64,000 nucleotides of DNA from the NCBI RefSeq assembly GCF_025499605.1, contig NZ_JAFMVC010000004.1:248001-312000 (forward strand). The letters run 5' to 3'. Below the pieces are notes generated by a model. The model searched no databases. It was given only the letters and a program-made list of their open reading frames with translations, and was not told where the DNA came from. The position numbers and the translations under genes were made by a program. Shown in pieces: positions 53,383 to 63,082 of the stretch (positions are counted from its first letter, which is position 1; each line of letters opens with the position of its first letter). The DNA is from Carboxylicivirga litoralis. GTDB taxonomy: Bacteria > Bacteroidota > Bacteroidia > Bacteroidales > Marinilabiliaceae.

Positions 53383-54063
53383 TTACTGAATAAGTGAACT
53401 AACCAATTCGTCTATTTCACCATGGTTGCTTTGTGTGTAGTTATCAGGAACAATAAACGATTTAGAATTGATTTTCTTAATCTGAACATCTTCAGCTATG
53501 CACCTAAGTTCAAGGCCTCTGAAGTTGAGTTCAAACTCCATTAAAGCTCCAGGGATATCATCGAAGGGGCTATTTTCCTTAGGGCGACAGATGTTGATAG
53601 ATTCGGTATAATAAACAATAATATTGCGTAGGTCAGGGTTGCTAAAATGCACAATGGCTTTCTTACATTCTATCCCGGCAATAGTCTTAGTTTGTCCTTC
53701 AATAAACTCCAGGCGTGTTTCGTCAACCCGTTCAAATAAAAATAGGTACTCTCCTTTATCATGGTCGTGGTACATCCGTTTGTCAAAGATGCGGAAAAGA
53801 GTGGTAGTGCTATCTCCATTAAATTTTGAAATATAGTCGAGTTGATACAAACTCAAATCACCTTTTATTGACACCTTATAATCTTTGCCTTTAAAAGTGC
53901 TAATCATTTTGGTAGGCAAAAAAGCAGCAAATCCTCTTTTTTGAACTTCCTCCGGATATAATACTTTGTATGTAATCACCCCTTCATCTTTTCTTGATGG
54001 TTCGCCTATCCGGCAAGCTGTCATCAGAGATGTAAGAAGCAGACCAAAAATTAAATATCGCAT
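53383..54063 (-). CDS. Lipoprotein of the GLPGLI/DUF4412-like group
   Basis: A 226-residue lipoprotein (lipobox SLMTAC, Cys17). VITYKVLYPEE near residue 30 and IPGALMEFELN near 170 echo GLPGLI-type proteins, which have a LolA-like half-barrel fold and may bind lipid or polypeptide. IAGIECKKAIVHF carries a Cys also seen in that group. Function unknown; such proteins are common in Bacteroidota envelopes. It is read from its own promoter upstream of ftsK on the same strand, 134 bases away. Confidence 0.75.
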   Translation of the reverse strand: MRYLIFGLLLTSLMTACRIGEPSRKDEGVITYKVLYPEEVQKRGFAAFLPTKMISTFKGKDYKVSIKGDLSLYQLDYISKFNGDSTTTLFRIFDKRMYHDHDKGEYLFLFERVDETRLEFIEGQTKTIAGIECKKAIVHFSNPDLRNIIVYYTESINICRPKENSPFDDIPGALMEFELNFRGLELRCIAEDVQIKKINSKSFIVPDNYTQSNHGEIDELVSSLIQ

Positions 54064-54382
54064 GGTGATTTAGTTTGTTCTTGCCTTAAAAAAGCAATGA
54101 GCCAAAAGTAATAATTAATCAAAGAGCCACAATAACTGTTTATAGCATAAAAGCTGTAGTTGGTCAAAAAAAAGATAGTGGCAAAAAATTAAGGGCAATA
54201 ATTAATCAGGATTTTGGGTGACTGAATGATAGGTACTTTTAATTTGAAAGCTCTGAAATATGCTTAATAACAGGTTATACCAAAGGAATGATAATAATCA
54301 TGTATTAAATCAATTAAAGTTTGTTATATCGCAAAACGAAGACCTATTATTTATAAACCAAGTAACTAAAATCTAGAAAACC
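54064..54382. other. Divergent intergenic region
   Basis: 319 AT-rich bases between the lipoprotein (minus) and the carbamate kinase (plus). No gene-like frame. A weak promoter for the kinase may be TTG at 54321-54323 with TATTATTT at 54345. Otherwise nothing recognisable. Confidence 0.4.
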
Positions 54383-55363
54383 ATGGGCAAATTAGCAGTT
54401 ATTGCACTTGGAGGAAATGCTCTGTTGCGTGACAACCAGATTGGTACTATTGAAGAGCAAGAGCAAAATACGACAGATACCTTAGAAAACATCGTATTTC
54501 TATTAAAGGAAGGCTACAATATTGTTATCTCACACGGTAACGGACCACAAGTTGGTAACATTGTGATGCGTAACGATGCAGGCGAGCAAATGTATAATAT
54601 TCCTCAGATGCCGTTAGATGTATGTGTCGCCGATTCACAAGGTGGAATCGGGTACATGATTGAACGCTCCTTAAAAAATGTGATGCGCAAGCATGGTATT
54701 GACCGCAACGTATTAACCCTGATGACTACCGTTGAGGTAGATCCGGAAGATGAAGCCTTTAAAAATCCAACCAAACGAATAGGAAAGATTGTCAGTAAAG
54801 AGGAAGCGGATAAGCTATCGACCGAAAAAGGGTGGACATTTAAAGAAGAAAAGAAAACAACCAGCGGATACCGTCGTGTGGTACCATCGCCACAGCCAAA
54901 AACAGTTGGTAACTGGGAAGTAATTGAAAAAAATGCTCGCCAGGGAACCATCATTATTGCTGTTGGTGGAGGAGGAGTACCTGTTTATACCGACGAGAAG
55001 GGTGATATCCGTCCGATAGAAGCTGTTATCGACAAAGATTTAGCTAACTCATTACTGGCACGTCAAATTAATGCAGATCGTTTCTATATTTTAACGGATG
55101 TACCATTTGTTTATACTAACTTTGGCGAGCCTGATCAAAAGGTGTTGGAGTTCTTAAACGTAGAGGATACCAAAAAGTATATGGAGGCCGGTACTTTTGG
55201 CGAAGGTAGCATGGCACCCAAAATTAACGCTGCACTGCAATTTGTTGAAGGCGGCGGCGATATGAGTGTGATTACCGAAGCCACAAAATTAGAAGATAAG
55301 GCTTACGGTACTAAGATTACAGCTGAGTATGAAGAAGCTGATTTAAAGAAATACAATAAGTAA
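54383..55363 (+). CDS. arcC: Carbamate kinase
   Basis: A 326-residue amino-acid-kinase-fold enzyme that makes ATP from carbamoyl phosphate and ADP. ALGGNALLRDNQ, ISHGNGPQVGNI and TSGYRRVVPSPQP are diagnostic, as is GEGSMAPKINAALQFVEGG near the C-terminus. The neighbouring ornithine carbamoyltransferase starts 29 bases on, so the two form an operon. Together they can turn citrulline and phosphate into ornithine, CO2, ammonia and ATP. No arginine deiminase is in the window. Confidence 0.95.
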   Translation: MGKLAVIALGGNALLRDNQIGTIEEQEQNTTDTLENIVFLLKEGYNIVISHGNGPQVGNIVMRNDAGEQMYNIPQMPLDVCVADSQGGIGYMIERSLKNVMRKHGIDRNVLTLMTTVEVDPEDEAFKNPTKRIGKIVSKEEADKLSTEKGWTFKEEKKTTSGYRRVVPSPQPKTVGNWEVIEKNARQGTIIIAVGGGGVPVYTDEKGDIRPIEAVIDKDLANSLLARQINADRFYILTDVPFVYTNFGEPDQKVLEFLNVEDTKKYMEAGTFGEGSMAPKINAALQFVEGGGDMSVITEATKLEDKAYGTKITAEYEEADLKKYNK

Positions 55364-55391
55364 TTAGTAACAATAAATAAAACACAGAATT

Positions 55392-56393
55392 ATGGCATTC
55401 AATCTTAAAAATCGGAACTTCCTGAAGTTGTTAGATTTCTCACAGGAAGAAATTAAGTTTTTATTGAAATTGTCGCAGGACTTAAAAGCAGCTAAATATG
55501 CTGGTATTGAGCAGCCTCGTATGACAGGTAAAAACATTGCTCTGATTTTTGAAAAGTCATCTACTCGTACAAGATGTGCTTTTGAAGTAGCAGCTCACGA
55601 TCAGGGAGCACACGTTACTTACCTTGGACCTTCAGGTTCGCAGATTGGACACAAAGAGTCAATGAAAGATACGGCTCGTGTATTAGGTCGTATGTACGAT
55701 GGTATCGAGTACCGCGGTTACGGTCAGGCTATTGTTGAAGAGTTGGCTGAGTACGCTGGAGTGCCTGTTTGGAACGGTTTAACTGACGAATTTCACCCAA
55801 CACAGATTTTGGCTGACTTCTTAACCATGATGGAGCATAGTAGTGTACCATTAAACCAGGTATCATATGCTTACCTTGGCGATGCACGTAATAATATGGC
55901 TAACTCATTATTAGTGGGTGGTGCTATTATGGGAATGGATGTTCGCATCGTAGGTCCGGCTTCATTACAGCCAGATGCTGACTTAGTAAAGCAGTGCCAG
56001 GAGATAGCTGAACAATCAGGAGCAACGATCACTATCACTGATGATGTGAAAGAAGGTGTTGCAGGATGTGACTTCCTATATACTGACGTTTGGGTATCGA
56101 TGGGAGAAGCTGATGAAGTATGGAAAGAGCGTATTGAGCTGTTGAAGCCATACCAAATCAACAAAGAAACGATGGAAGCAACTGGTAACCCAGCTTGTAA
56201 GTTCTTACACTGTCTACCTGCATTCCACAACCGTGAAACAAAAGTTGGAGAAGAAATTTTCCAGAAGTTTGGTTTAGACGGTATGGAAGTGACTGAGGAT
56301 GTGTTCGAATCTCCTGCTTCAATCGTATTTGATCAGGCTGAAAACCGTATGCATACTATTAAAGCTGTTATGGTAGCTACTTTAGGTGCCTAA
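55392..56393 (+). CDS. argF: Ornithine carbamoyltransferase
   Basis: A 333-residue transcarbamoylase. SSTRTR (residues 56-61) binds carbamoyl phosphate, [14 protein letters not shown] and the ornithine-specific HCLPAFHN follow. With carbamate kinase just upstream it may act in citrulline breakdown; in arginine synthesis it would work in the other direction. Length and motifs fit the standard enzyme, not the N-acetyl or N-succinyl variants of some Bacteroidota (which show different loop motifs), though this is by eye. A strong terminator follows. Confidence 0.93.
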   Translation: MAFNLKNRNFLKLLDFSQEEIKFLLKLSQDLKAAKYAGIEQPRMTGKNIALIFEKSSTRTRCAFEVAAHDQGAHVTYLGPSGSQIGHKESMKDTARVLGRMYDGIEYRGYGQAIVEELAEYAGVPVWNGLTDEFHPTQILADFLTMMEHSSVPLNQVSYAYLGDARNNMANSLLVGGAIMGMDVRIVGPASLQPDADLVKQCQEIAEQSGATITITDDVKEGVAGCDFLYTDVWVSMGEADEVWKERIELLKPYQINKETMEATGNPACKFLHCLPAFHNRETKVGEEIFQKFGLDGMEVTEDVFESPASIVFDQAENRMHTIKAVMVATLGA

Positions 56394-56414
56394 TAGTTTT
56401 TCGAATAATATTGT

Positions 56415-56444
56415 AGAGGTTACCTTCGGGTAACCTCTTTTTTT
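56415..56444 (+). terminator. Terminator of the arcC-argF operon
   Basis: AGAGGTTACC, tetraloop TTCG, GGTAACCTCT: 10-bp perfect stem, then seven T. Confidence 0.92.
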
Positions 56445-56531
56445 ATATTATGTACCCAACGAACTCAAAGCAAAGTAGCTACTATTCAAATTCATCGAAG
56501 CACTAAGCCATTTTCATTGCTAAATTGGAAT

Positions 56532-56898
56532 ATACTTTTAACACAAACTATTTCAATAAAACAAGTCGATGATAAACTTTTGCTTTCTACCTACGATTAT
56601 TTTACATCGTCAACCTGGAAGAACTCATTTATTGTAAAAGTGAAAATTCCTTACTACCTTCTATTTGCATGATGGGCAATCTATAACAGTTTCGGTCTCT
56701 ATAAAAAAGGTGGAAGCTTTATTGACTGACAAACGCTTTGTTCGCTCTCATCCGTCCTTTCTTATCAATGTGGAGCATATAAAATCGAACCATAAATCGA
56801 TTAATAATGAATTAATTTTATATCGAACTAAGGTTAATACGTTTTCTAGGCCAATCACTACGAATACAAATTCCATAGTCACGACTTCAAAGTTGTAA
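56532..56898 (+). pseudogene. Decayed LytTR-type response-regulator DNA-binding domain
   Basis: Fragments in three frames join into one LytTR domain: QVDDKLLLSTYDY (from about 56562), then YIVNLEELIYCKSENS (56603-56649) one frame over, then LHDGQSITVSVSIKKVEALL and FVRSHPSFLINVEHIKS (from 56665). At least two 1-base losses, near 56600 and 56650, are needed to explain this. The 77-codon frame from TTG 56665 is the largest intact piece and is probably not expressed as such. The receiver domain is missing upstream. Likely a dead regulator of the envelope cluster that follows (inference). Confidence 0.75.
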
Positions 56899-56953
56899 TA
56901 ATAGGAGGCACGTTACTTCTATACATTTGTTTTATAAATTAAAACCTACAACT

Positions 56954-58519
56954 ATGAAGCAAATTATATCTTCAACGGCACTGGCTGCTTTTCTTTTATT
57001 GGTAGCAAGTGTCAATGCGCAAGTGAACGACCCCAAACAAGTAGCAAAACGTCAAGGGACCAATCGGGCCAATAATCATATTGAGGAAGGTGTTGATAAA
57101 GGTTTTGACAAGATTGAAGAAGGCATTGGCAGCTTATTTGGCAAAAAGAAAAAGAAAAAAAGTACATCATCAGAAAGCAATAACACGAGTGCAAATAGCA
57201 CAGGTAGTTCTGCCAATTCTGTACAAGGAAAAGACGCTGAACAGTTGTTTGCACAACATGGCATCTACCCTCCTGAAGGTGCAACTGATGTGCCTCTTCC
57301 TGTAACTTTAAAATGGCAGGCAATGAATAGCAGTGATTTTAAAGCGAAGGGCTATGAACTTTATCTGGAAGAAGGAGAAACGAATCCGATGAAAATGATT
57401 GGAGGCCCGGGTAAAGGTGAATTTACATGCAAAAATCTACTCCCGAATACAACCTATAGTTGGAAATATGTGGGACAAAGCTCAAGCGGCCAATATATGC
57501 CTGGCGGAGGTGGTACGTTTACTACCGGCGATGGAACTACGGCTCCTGCAACTATAAATGTGAGCTGGAGTAAGTTTGATTTTGTGCCGGGTGACGAGGT
57601 TATTTTCACTGATGGGCCAGATATTATGGAAGAAAATGGTGAATTTCCCAGCCGATGGGATACCGATAGTGGGCAAACCGAAATAGCTGATGTTAACGGA
57701 GAAAATGTGATTTTGTTTATTGATGGCAATCCGAGAATTATGCCTTACCTGAAAAATGCCAAAGAGGATTATTTGCCCGATGTATTTACCATCGAGTTTG
57801 ATTTGTACAGGGCAGCCGGCTCCAACCGTTTTTTCTGTCAACTTTACGATACTAAAAACCAACGTGCTAATGACAATAAAGAGATTACAATAGGTTATAA
57901 CTACATCTCTTGTGGCGATTTTGAGGCTAAACATCCGGATTTGGATTATACCTGGCAAGACAAAAGCAGATGGATGCACATATCAATAGCATTCACCAAA
58001 GGCAAGCTGAAAATGTACATGGACGATGTTCGTCTGATTAATATTCCACGCTACGAAGCAAACCCGACAGGGTTTACGCTAAATGCCTATTTTGCGAACC
58101 ACGGCGAAGGGCTCGGTTATTTTGTCAAAAATGTGCGTATAGCCAAAGGTGGTGTTAAGTATTACGACCGTGTAATGCAAGATGGAAAGATTATTTGTAA
58201 TGGTATTCGTTTTGACAGCAACAAAGCCACTTTAAAGCCTGAGAGTATGGGCCCAATTAACAAGATATGCCAATTAATGCAAAAGCAACCAGACTTAAAA
58301 TTCAGTGTGGAAGGCCATACCGACAGCGATGGTGACGATAATAAAAACCAAAGTCTGTCAGAGCAACGCGCTAAAGTTGTAATGCAGCAGTTGGTGGCGA
58401 TGGGTATCTCAGTCGATCGTTTGTCCAGCAAAGGATTTGGCGAAAGTCAACCATTAGACAACAATACTACCCCGGAAGGAAAAGCGAATAATCGCCGGGT
58501 TGAATTCGTGAGGAAGTGA
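56954..58519 (+). CDS. OmpA-family outer-membrane protein with fibronectin- and lectin-like parts
   Basis: 521 residues from ATG 56954 (MKQIISSTALAAF), signal ending SVNAQ. A Lys/Ser-rich linker precedes a fibronectin type III-like domain (about 105-195, PPEGATDVPLPVTLKWQ, NTTYSWKYV). Residues about 200-410 look like a concanavalin-type sandwich (FTIEFDLYR, WMHISIAFTKGKLKMYMDD). The C-terminal 110 residues are an OmpA peptidoglycan-binding domain: GIRFDSNKATLKPES, EGHTDSDGDDN, SSKGFGESQP and NRRVEF. It probably ties the outer membrane to the cell wall. ATG 56954 is preferred to the open frame from 56927. Confidence 0.87.
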   Translation: MKQIISSTALAAFLLLVASVNAQVNDPKQVAKRQGTNRANNHIEEGVDKGFDKIEEGIGSLFGKKKKKKSTSSESNNTSANSTGSSANSVQGKDAEQLFAQHGIYPPEGATDVPLPVTLKWQAMNSSDFKAKGYELYLEEGETNPMKMIGGPGKGEFTCKNLLPNTTYSWKYVGQSSSGQYMPGGGGTFTTGDGTTAPATINVSWSKFDFVPGDEVIFTDGPDIMEENGEFPSRWDTDSGQTEIADVNGENVILFIDGNPRIMPYLKNAKEDYLPDVFTIEFDLYRAAGSNRFFCQLYDTKNQRANDNKEITIGYNYISCGDFEAKHPDLDYTWQDKSRWMHISIAFTKGKLKMYMDDVRLINIPRYEANPTGFTLNAYFANHGEGLGYFVKNVRIAKGGVKYYDRVMQDGKIICNGIRFDSNKATLKPESMGPINKICQLMQKQPDLKFSVEGHTDSDGDDNKNQSLSEQRAKVVMQQLVAMGISVDRLSSKGFGESQPLDNNTTPEGKANNRRVEFVRK

Positions 58520-58731
58520 GCGCAGAGCCAAGCTTGCTTGGGCTTTGCCGAACGAGGAACGAATGACGAACGTAGTGAGTAATTTGAGAAAAGGCAGCAG
58601 AGCCAAGCTGTTCCCCATGTTTCTCCATCGTACCTGATCATCGAGCGGAGTCGCGATGGCGGTGAATAACCAACTAAAGGACCCCAAAACGAAGTGATAA
58701 TTATCAAACTTGTTAAACGAATCAGTGTATT
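58520..58731. repeat. Repeat-rich gap after the OmpA gene
   Basis: GCAGAGCCAAGCT occurs twice (58522-58534 and 58597-58609). Between them is text-like DNA with repeated AACGA/ACGAA words. GAGCGGAGTCG at 58643-58653, inside a CATCG...CGATG palindrome, is the same 11-base core as in the MITE-like element at 19582-19720. No coding sequence seen. Confidence 0.6.
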
Positions 58732-59229
58732 ATGAAACGACAATCCTCCATATTAAGCACATTTATGTTTGCCATTATTTTTGGTGTCGCTGGATGGTTT
58801 GCTTATCAACATGTTACAAAGCCTATTGTTGAAGATGCAGAGGCATCCGAGCAATGGCCGGTTGTATCAGGTGAAATAACCTACGCCAATATCAAGACAT
58901 CCCGATCCTCGGAAGGAAATACCATGTATTCACCAGATATACGTTATACATATACCGTTTCAGGAAAAGACTATACCGGCAAGCAGATTAGCCTGATGGA
59001 TGGTTCTACAAGTGTGCAGTCATCGGTTAAGAAAAAAGTAAAAGCCTATCCTGTTGGTGCTTCTGTTGAAGTGTATTACGACCCAGAACTGCCAGCCAGT
59101 TCGGTTTTGCAACCTGGGAAAAGTTTTTGGATCAACCTCCTCCTGTATGCGCCATTAAGTTTCTGCGTAATAGCAGGGCTAATGGTTTTGAATAGTATCA
59201 AGCGCGTATTTCGATTAATATTAACCTAA
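58732..59229 (+). CDS. DUF3592 membrane protein
   Basis: A 165-residue protein with one N-terminal and one C-terminal membrane helix around an extracytoplasmic domain. WPVVSGEITYANIKTSR, YSPDIRYTYTVSGKDYTGKQ and VEVYYDPELPASSVLQPG are the pattern of DUF3592 proteins. Function unknown. It stands 13 bases before the next gene on the same strand and probably shares its transcript. Confidence 0.85.
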   Translation: MKRQSSILSTFMFAIIFGVAGWFAYQHVTKPIVEDAEASEQWPVVSGEITYANIKTSRSSEGNTMYSPDIRYTYTVSGKDYTGKQISLMDGSTSVQSSVKKKVKAYPVGASVEVYYDPELPASSVLQPGKSFWINLLLYAPLSFCVIAGLMVLNSIKRVFRLILT

Positions 59230-59242
59230 AACATAGAGAAAA

Positions 59243-60013
59243 ATGCAGTCACACGAAATTGATTATCAAATTAAAGGACACGATATCCAGTTTGTTGAAA
59301 TTGAATTGGACCCACAAGAAACCGTTATAGCCGAAGCAGGAGCAATGCTGTATATGAAAGAGGGCATTCATTTTGAAGCGAAGTTGGGAGATGGCTCTGA
59401 ACCGGATAAAGGCTTGATGGGTAAATTGTTTTCGGCCGCAGCACGTAAAATTACCGGCGAATCTATTTTTATCACACATTTTACACATCGCGGAAGTGGT
59501 AAAAGTCAGGTGGCCTTTGCAGCACCGTATCCGGGAACGATTGTTCCTTTGGATTTAAATCAGTTGGGAGGCTCTGTTATTGTGCAGCGCGATGCTTTTT
59601 TATGTGCAGCCTTAGGAACGAAAATCAGTATGCACATTAATCAGAAACTGGGAGCCGGATTTTTTGGCGGTGAAGGTTTTATCCTGCAAAAGATTAGTGG
59701 CGATGGTAAAGCCTTTATTCATGCCGGAGGAACATTAATTGAACACGAACTTAATGGCGAAACTTTGCGCATCGATACCGGATGTGTTGTAGGTTTTCAG
59801 GAAGGTATCAATTTTAGCATCGAAAAAGCCGGTAACATGAAATCTATGCTTTTTGGTGGCGAAGGCTTGTTTTTGGCAACCCTTAGCGGTCATGGAAAAG
59901 TTTGGATTCAGTCAATGCCAATACGTAAACTAATTGGTCAGTTATCAACCAGTGGCAATAATAGTAAAAAAGAATCGAGTGGTAACTTATTAGGAGCACT
60001 GCTTGAGAGTTAA
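59243..60013 (+). CDS. TIGR00266/AIM24-family protein
   Basis: A 256-residue protein of the AIM24-like family (single-stranded beta-helix/tubby-like sheet). [50 protein letters not shown] and [21 protein letters not shown] are family blocks. The yeast relative is mitochondrial and affects membrane shape; bacterial function is not settled. No signal peptide. Thirteen bases downstream of the DUF3592 gene. Confidence 0.88.
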   Translation: MQSHEIDYQIKGHDIQFVEIELDPQETVIAEAGAMLYMKEGIHFEAKLGDGSEPDKGLMGKLFSAAARKITGESIFITHFTHRGSGKSQVAFAAPYPGTIVPLDLNQLGGSVIVQRDAFLCAALGTKISMHINQKLGAGFFGGEGFILQKISGDGKAFIHAGGTLIEHELNGETLRIDTGCVVGFQEGINFSIEKAGNMKSMLFGGEGLFLATLSGHGKVWIQSMPIRKLIGQLSTSGNNSKKESSGNLLGALLES

Positions 60014-60033
60014 TCAGGTATAATATTTACAAC

Positions 60034-60552
60034 ATGAAACGACTATTTTTATTGATAACGGCACTGACTTGTTTGGCACTGGCGCAGGCTCAATTGTCAG
60101 AAGAAGAAAATGCAGCGCTCGACCAATTGATTAATAAGCAAGTTATTTTTGAAGCTGATGAGTTAAGTTCTTCAGCCATTAAGCAAGTGTTCAGTGCCCA
60201 ATTTTACAAGGTGAAAAGGATGCCTCAGTTTAAAGGTAATGGAGCATATACCGAAGCTTTATTTGTGAAAACCACAGATGACCTGGTTGAAGTTGTTGGG
60301 GCTTCAGAACTTATGCCTTACCTGAATACTTCATTTGTGATTAAAAATGAGCAGGATGCAAAGCGTTTACAAGCATCTTTGACCCTTTTGTTGGATGAAG
60401 GAAGCGGACGGGAGCAAAGCCTGCTTCAAAAAGAGAACCACTGGATTTTGATTCAAAACGAGTGGTTTGGCGAAAAGCGAGGTTATACTGTTGCGCTTGA
60501 CGCAGATGGCAAAATTCAGACAATAACCTATTCCGATAATCTTACACTTTAA
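60034..60552 (+). CDS. Secreted protein with a duplicated-family domain (172 aa)
   Basis: Signal peptide ending LALAQ (about residue 19). Not a recognised family. Residues about 85-172 (FVIKNEQDAKRLQASL, NEWFGEKRGYTVALDADGKI) align with the C-terminus of the next gene, so the two encode a shared domain. The pair is 4 bases apart. The domain has alternating strand/helix character and a conserved FG(E/D)K(R/K)GY core. Probably an envelope or secreted protein of this cluster. Confidence 0.72.
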   Translation: MKRLFLLITALTCLALAQAQLSEEENAALDQLINKQVIFEADELSSSAIKQVFSAQFYKVKRMPQFKGNGAYTEALFVKTTDDLVEVVGASELMPYLNTSFVIKNEQDAKRLQASLTLLLDEGSGREQSLLQKENHWILIQNEWFGEKRGYTVALDADGKIQTITYSDNLTL

Positions 60553-60556
60553 TGCC

Positions 60557-61957
60557 ATGAGAAACTTATATACAATTGTGCTTCTGCTGTACCTGTCATT
60601 CATGGTGAGCGCACAAAAAAACTATCCGATAGTTAGTATTGATGATTGCTTGAACCTGAGTTTGATAAATGACGAACCAATGGCTATTGCTATCATCAAT
60701 AATGGCGAACGAAATCAGTTGGCATTCTATCATATAGAAGAGAAGAAGTGCCTTCAAACTTTTAATGCCCCTTTGCCAGATAAGAAGATTACCCAACTCT
60801 TGCCTTGCGACGATGGAATGATATACATATTGACTGCCAAACAAAAAGAAGGGCAACGACGCCCATTGTTTGATGCCATTTATGCCTTTTCGTACAAAAA
60901 GGATAGGATTGTAAGGGTTTACGAAGAAACGGAAGATATAACGATGCCGTCTGCAGCTTTGGTGCGAATTAAAATGTATCTGTCGGGCAACCCATTTACC
61001 AAACAGCCACGTGTTTTTAATGTGCAAACAAAGTGTTTTGAGCCTTTTTCTGAAGATGCAAACCTACGTCTGTTATTTGCATCAGATGCCAACAAGGCGT
61101 GCATCGTTATGCGCGAAAGTGAGTTGAGTGATGATGATACTTGCCCGGTATATTGCCGAAATGAAGCAGGACAAATCAGTGAGCAAATAGGAACCTATGA
61201 CTCACGTATGGTGATGTCAACTAAGAAAGATGAGAACCGTATGCCCGGGTTAACGATTTCGAATGCAGATTATAATTGGGCTAAAGCGGCTTATGACCAA
61301 ACAGGTTTTCCTCATTCGGGCTTTTCAATAGCGACACGGCCAGGATTGGCTGACTATTATAGCAGTTTGGCTAATCGGGATGAGCTGAGAACCTTGCTCG
61401 GAATGAATTCTACTTATCTGGCAGCCAAGGGTAAGGGGAAAGTTTTTTTCTATAATGTAAAAGAGCCTTGCACGCAAAAGCCGCAAACAGTAAGTGATGA
61501 AATGATGGCAGGCATTAAAGAGCATTACAACAATCTTACTTCATATATCAAAACGAAGCTGCAATCCAATGCTTTAAATGAGGTTTTTGATGCCTGTTTT
61601 TACTCCATTACCGAGCAGATTCATATGGATGAATACAGCCGCATGGAAGACCATTTTATTGCTTTTTCGCACAATGGTCAGTATGATGTTTTAAAAACGG
61701 AGGCTCAGTTGCTGGAATTAATACCACCCCAATTTACCATCGCTAATGAACAGGATGCCATTTTGTTTCAGGATGCTTTAAATACGCTTTACCCTCCTGG
61801 AACTTTTGCACAAAAACATATTCAATGCATACAGCAAGAGGGGCAATGGCTCTTTGTGCGCGACGAGTCTTTTGGCGATAAAAAAGGATATATCGTGTCG
61901 TTAAACGCTGACAGTCATATCATGAATATTGAAAAAGCCAACAAGCTACCACTATAA
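60557..61957 (+). CDS. Secreted protein with the same C-terminal domain (466 aa)
   Basis: A 466-residue secreted protein (signal MRNLYTIVLLLYLSFMVSAQ). The first 350 residues are unrecognised. The last 85 (FTIANEQDAILFQDAL, DESFGDKKGYIVSLNADSHI) match the protein encoded just upstream, sharing NEQDA, FGxKxGY and a C-terminal NxLxL. It may have arisen by fusion or by duplication of the upstream gene. An ATG at 60552 in another frame is ignored. Function unknown. Confidence 0.72.
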   Translation: MRNLYTIVLLLYLSFMVSAQKNYPIVSIDDCLNLSLINDEPMAIAIINNGERNQLAFYHIEEKKCLQTFNAPLPDKKITQLLPCDDGMIYILTAKQKEGQRRPLFDAIYAFSYKKDRIVRVYEETEDITMPSAALVRIKMYLSGNPFTKQPRVFNVQTKCFEPFSEDANLRLLFASDANKACIVMRESELSDDDTCPVYCRNEAGQISEQIGTYDSRMVMSTKKDENRMPGLTISNADYNWAKAAYDQTGFPHSGFSIATRPGLADYYSSLANRDELRTLLGMNSTYLAAKGKGKVFFYNVKEPCTQKPQTVSDEMMAGIKEHYNNLTSYIKTKLQSNALNEVFDACFYSITEQIHMDEYSRMEDHFIAFSHNGQYDVLKTEAQLLELIPPQFTIANEQDAILFQDALNTLYPPGTFAQKHIQCIQQEGQWLFVRDESFGDKKGYIVSLNADSHIMNIEKANKLPL

Positions 61958-61985
61958 ATCTTAAAATCAACTTCAACTTATAATT

Positions 61986-63029
61986 ATGAGAAACTTATTA
62001 ATTATTGCATTGATTTTAATCGGAATCGGTGCCAATGGACAGCAAGCTAAGCGTTATGCGATTAAATCGGGTTATATCAAGCTTGAGTTAACTGGAAACA
62101 CAACGGGCACCAAAGAAATTTGGTGGGACAATTACGGCAATAAAACCTCTGAGCTTGAAAAATCAACCAGTGTAACCAAGCTATTTGGTATGAAGAGCGA
62201 AGAAAAAAAGCATATGCTCACCATTTTGGTTAACGATCGCTATTGGGTGCGCGATTATATCGAAGGAACCGGCACAACGGGTACCGTGCCTGGCTATCAG
62301 GATGCGCAGGAGTTTGCCAATTTAATGAGCGAAAAGGAGCAGGAAGAATTTGCGAATAGTGTGCTCGAAGGTATGGGCGGTCAAAGACTGGGACAGGAAA
62401 AGGTGGGTAACTACAACTGCGAAGTGTTTACGGTGATGGGGGCCAAATCATGGATTTATAAAGGCATTGCTCTAAAAACAGAAGCCAAAATAATGGGCAT
62501 CGAAGCCAATGAGAAATACATTGATTTTAAACCGGGAACAAGTGTTTCGGCAAGTAAGTTCTCTGCACCTAAAGATGTTAAGTACGACAACTTAAATGCC
62601 ATGTCACAAGGGATGTTTGGTGCAATGGAAATGAATATGGGCGATGACGATGAGGAGGAAGATGAAGCGATGGTGCCGGTCAACTATTCGTTTGAGAAGT
62701 TTAAAAGTGTGATTAACAGTTTTTCTCATCCTGGTTATAAATGTTTAGGAACCAACTCGATGGAAGGTATTCATGCTGCAAACTTTATGAAAGGCCTGGG
62801 CGCTTTAATGGTGGTGGCTACTTCGCGCCAGAATGCAGAACCTGGTGAACACGATAGCTTTGAAGCCTTCACTTCAAGCGGACACAAATGTTTTTATGGC
62901 GAAACAGATGATGATGGAACAGCTTTGGTCGTTGAATATCCTAAATACGACATGTATATAACCATTGTAGGTGTGCCCGATCTATCGAAAAACGAGTTAT
63001 TGGAAATAGAAAAGAAGATGCAGTTTTAA
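61986..63029 (+). CDS. Secreted protein, DUF4412-like
   Basis: A 347-residue secreted protein (signal MRNLLIIALILIGIGANGQ). The body starts RYAIKSGYIKLELTGNTTG and KEIWWDNYGNK, like the LolA-fold DUF4412-type proteins of Bacteroidota. A Glu/Asp-rich stretch (about 220-228, DDDEEEDEA) splits it from a second half with TSSGHKCFYGE and PKYDMYITIVG. No membrane segment. It is the last gene of the plus-strand envelope cluster. Confidence 0.72.
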   Translation: MRNLLIIALILIGIGANGQQAKRYAIKSGYIKLELTGNTTGTKEIWWDNYGNKTSELEKSTSVTKLFGMKSEEKKHMLTILVNDRYWVRDYIEGTGTTGTVPGYQDAQEFANLMSEKEQEEFANSVLEGMGGQRLGQEKVGNYNCEVFTVMGAKSWIYKGIALKTEAKIMGIEANEKYIDFKPGTSVSASKFSAPKDVKYDNLNAMSQGMFGAMEMNMGDDDEEEDEAMVPVNYSFEKFKSVINSFSHPGYKCLGTNSMEGIHAANFMKGLGALMVVATSRQNAEPGEHDSFEAFTSSGHKCFYGETDDDGTALVVEYPKYDMYITIVGVPDLSKNELLEIEKKMQF

Positions 63030-63057
63030 ATAACTGCTTCATGTTGTGGGAATGGGC

Positions 63058-63082
63058 AAGCCGGAGGAGACTCCGGCTTTTG
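63058..63082 (+). terminator. Terminator after the envelope cluster
   Basis: AAGCCGGAG, loop GAGA, CTCCGGCTT: 9-bp perfect stem, followed by a short T run. Confidence 0.75.

Noticed and set aside
54604-54954. 116-codon minus-strand frame within the carbamate kinase
   Set aside because: Shadow of a firmly identified gene.
56665-56898. Intact short LytTR gene
   Set aside because: Lacks the first third of the domain, which lies in other frames upstream, and needs a TTG start; treated as part of a pseudogene.
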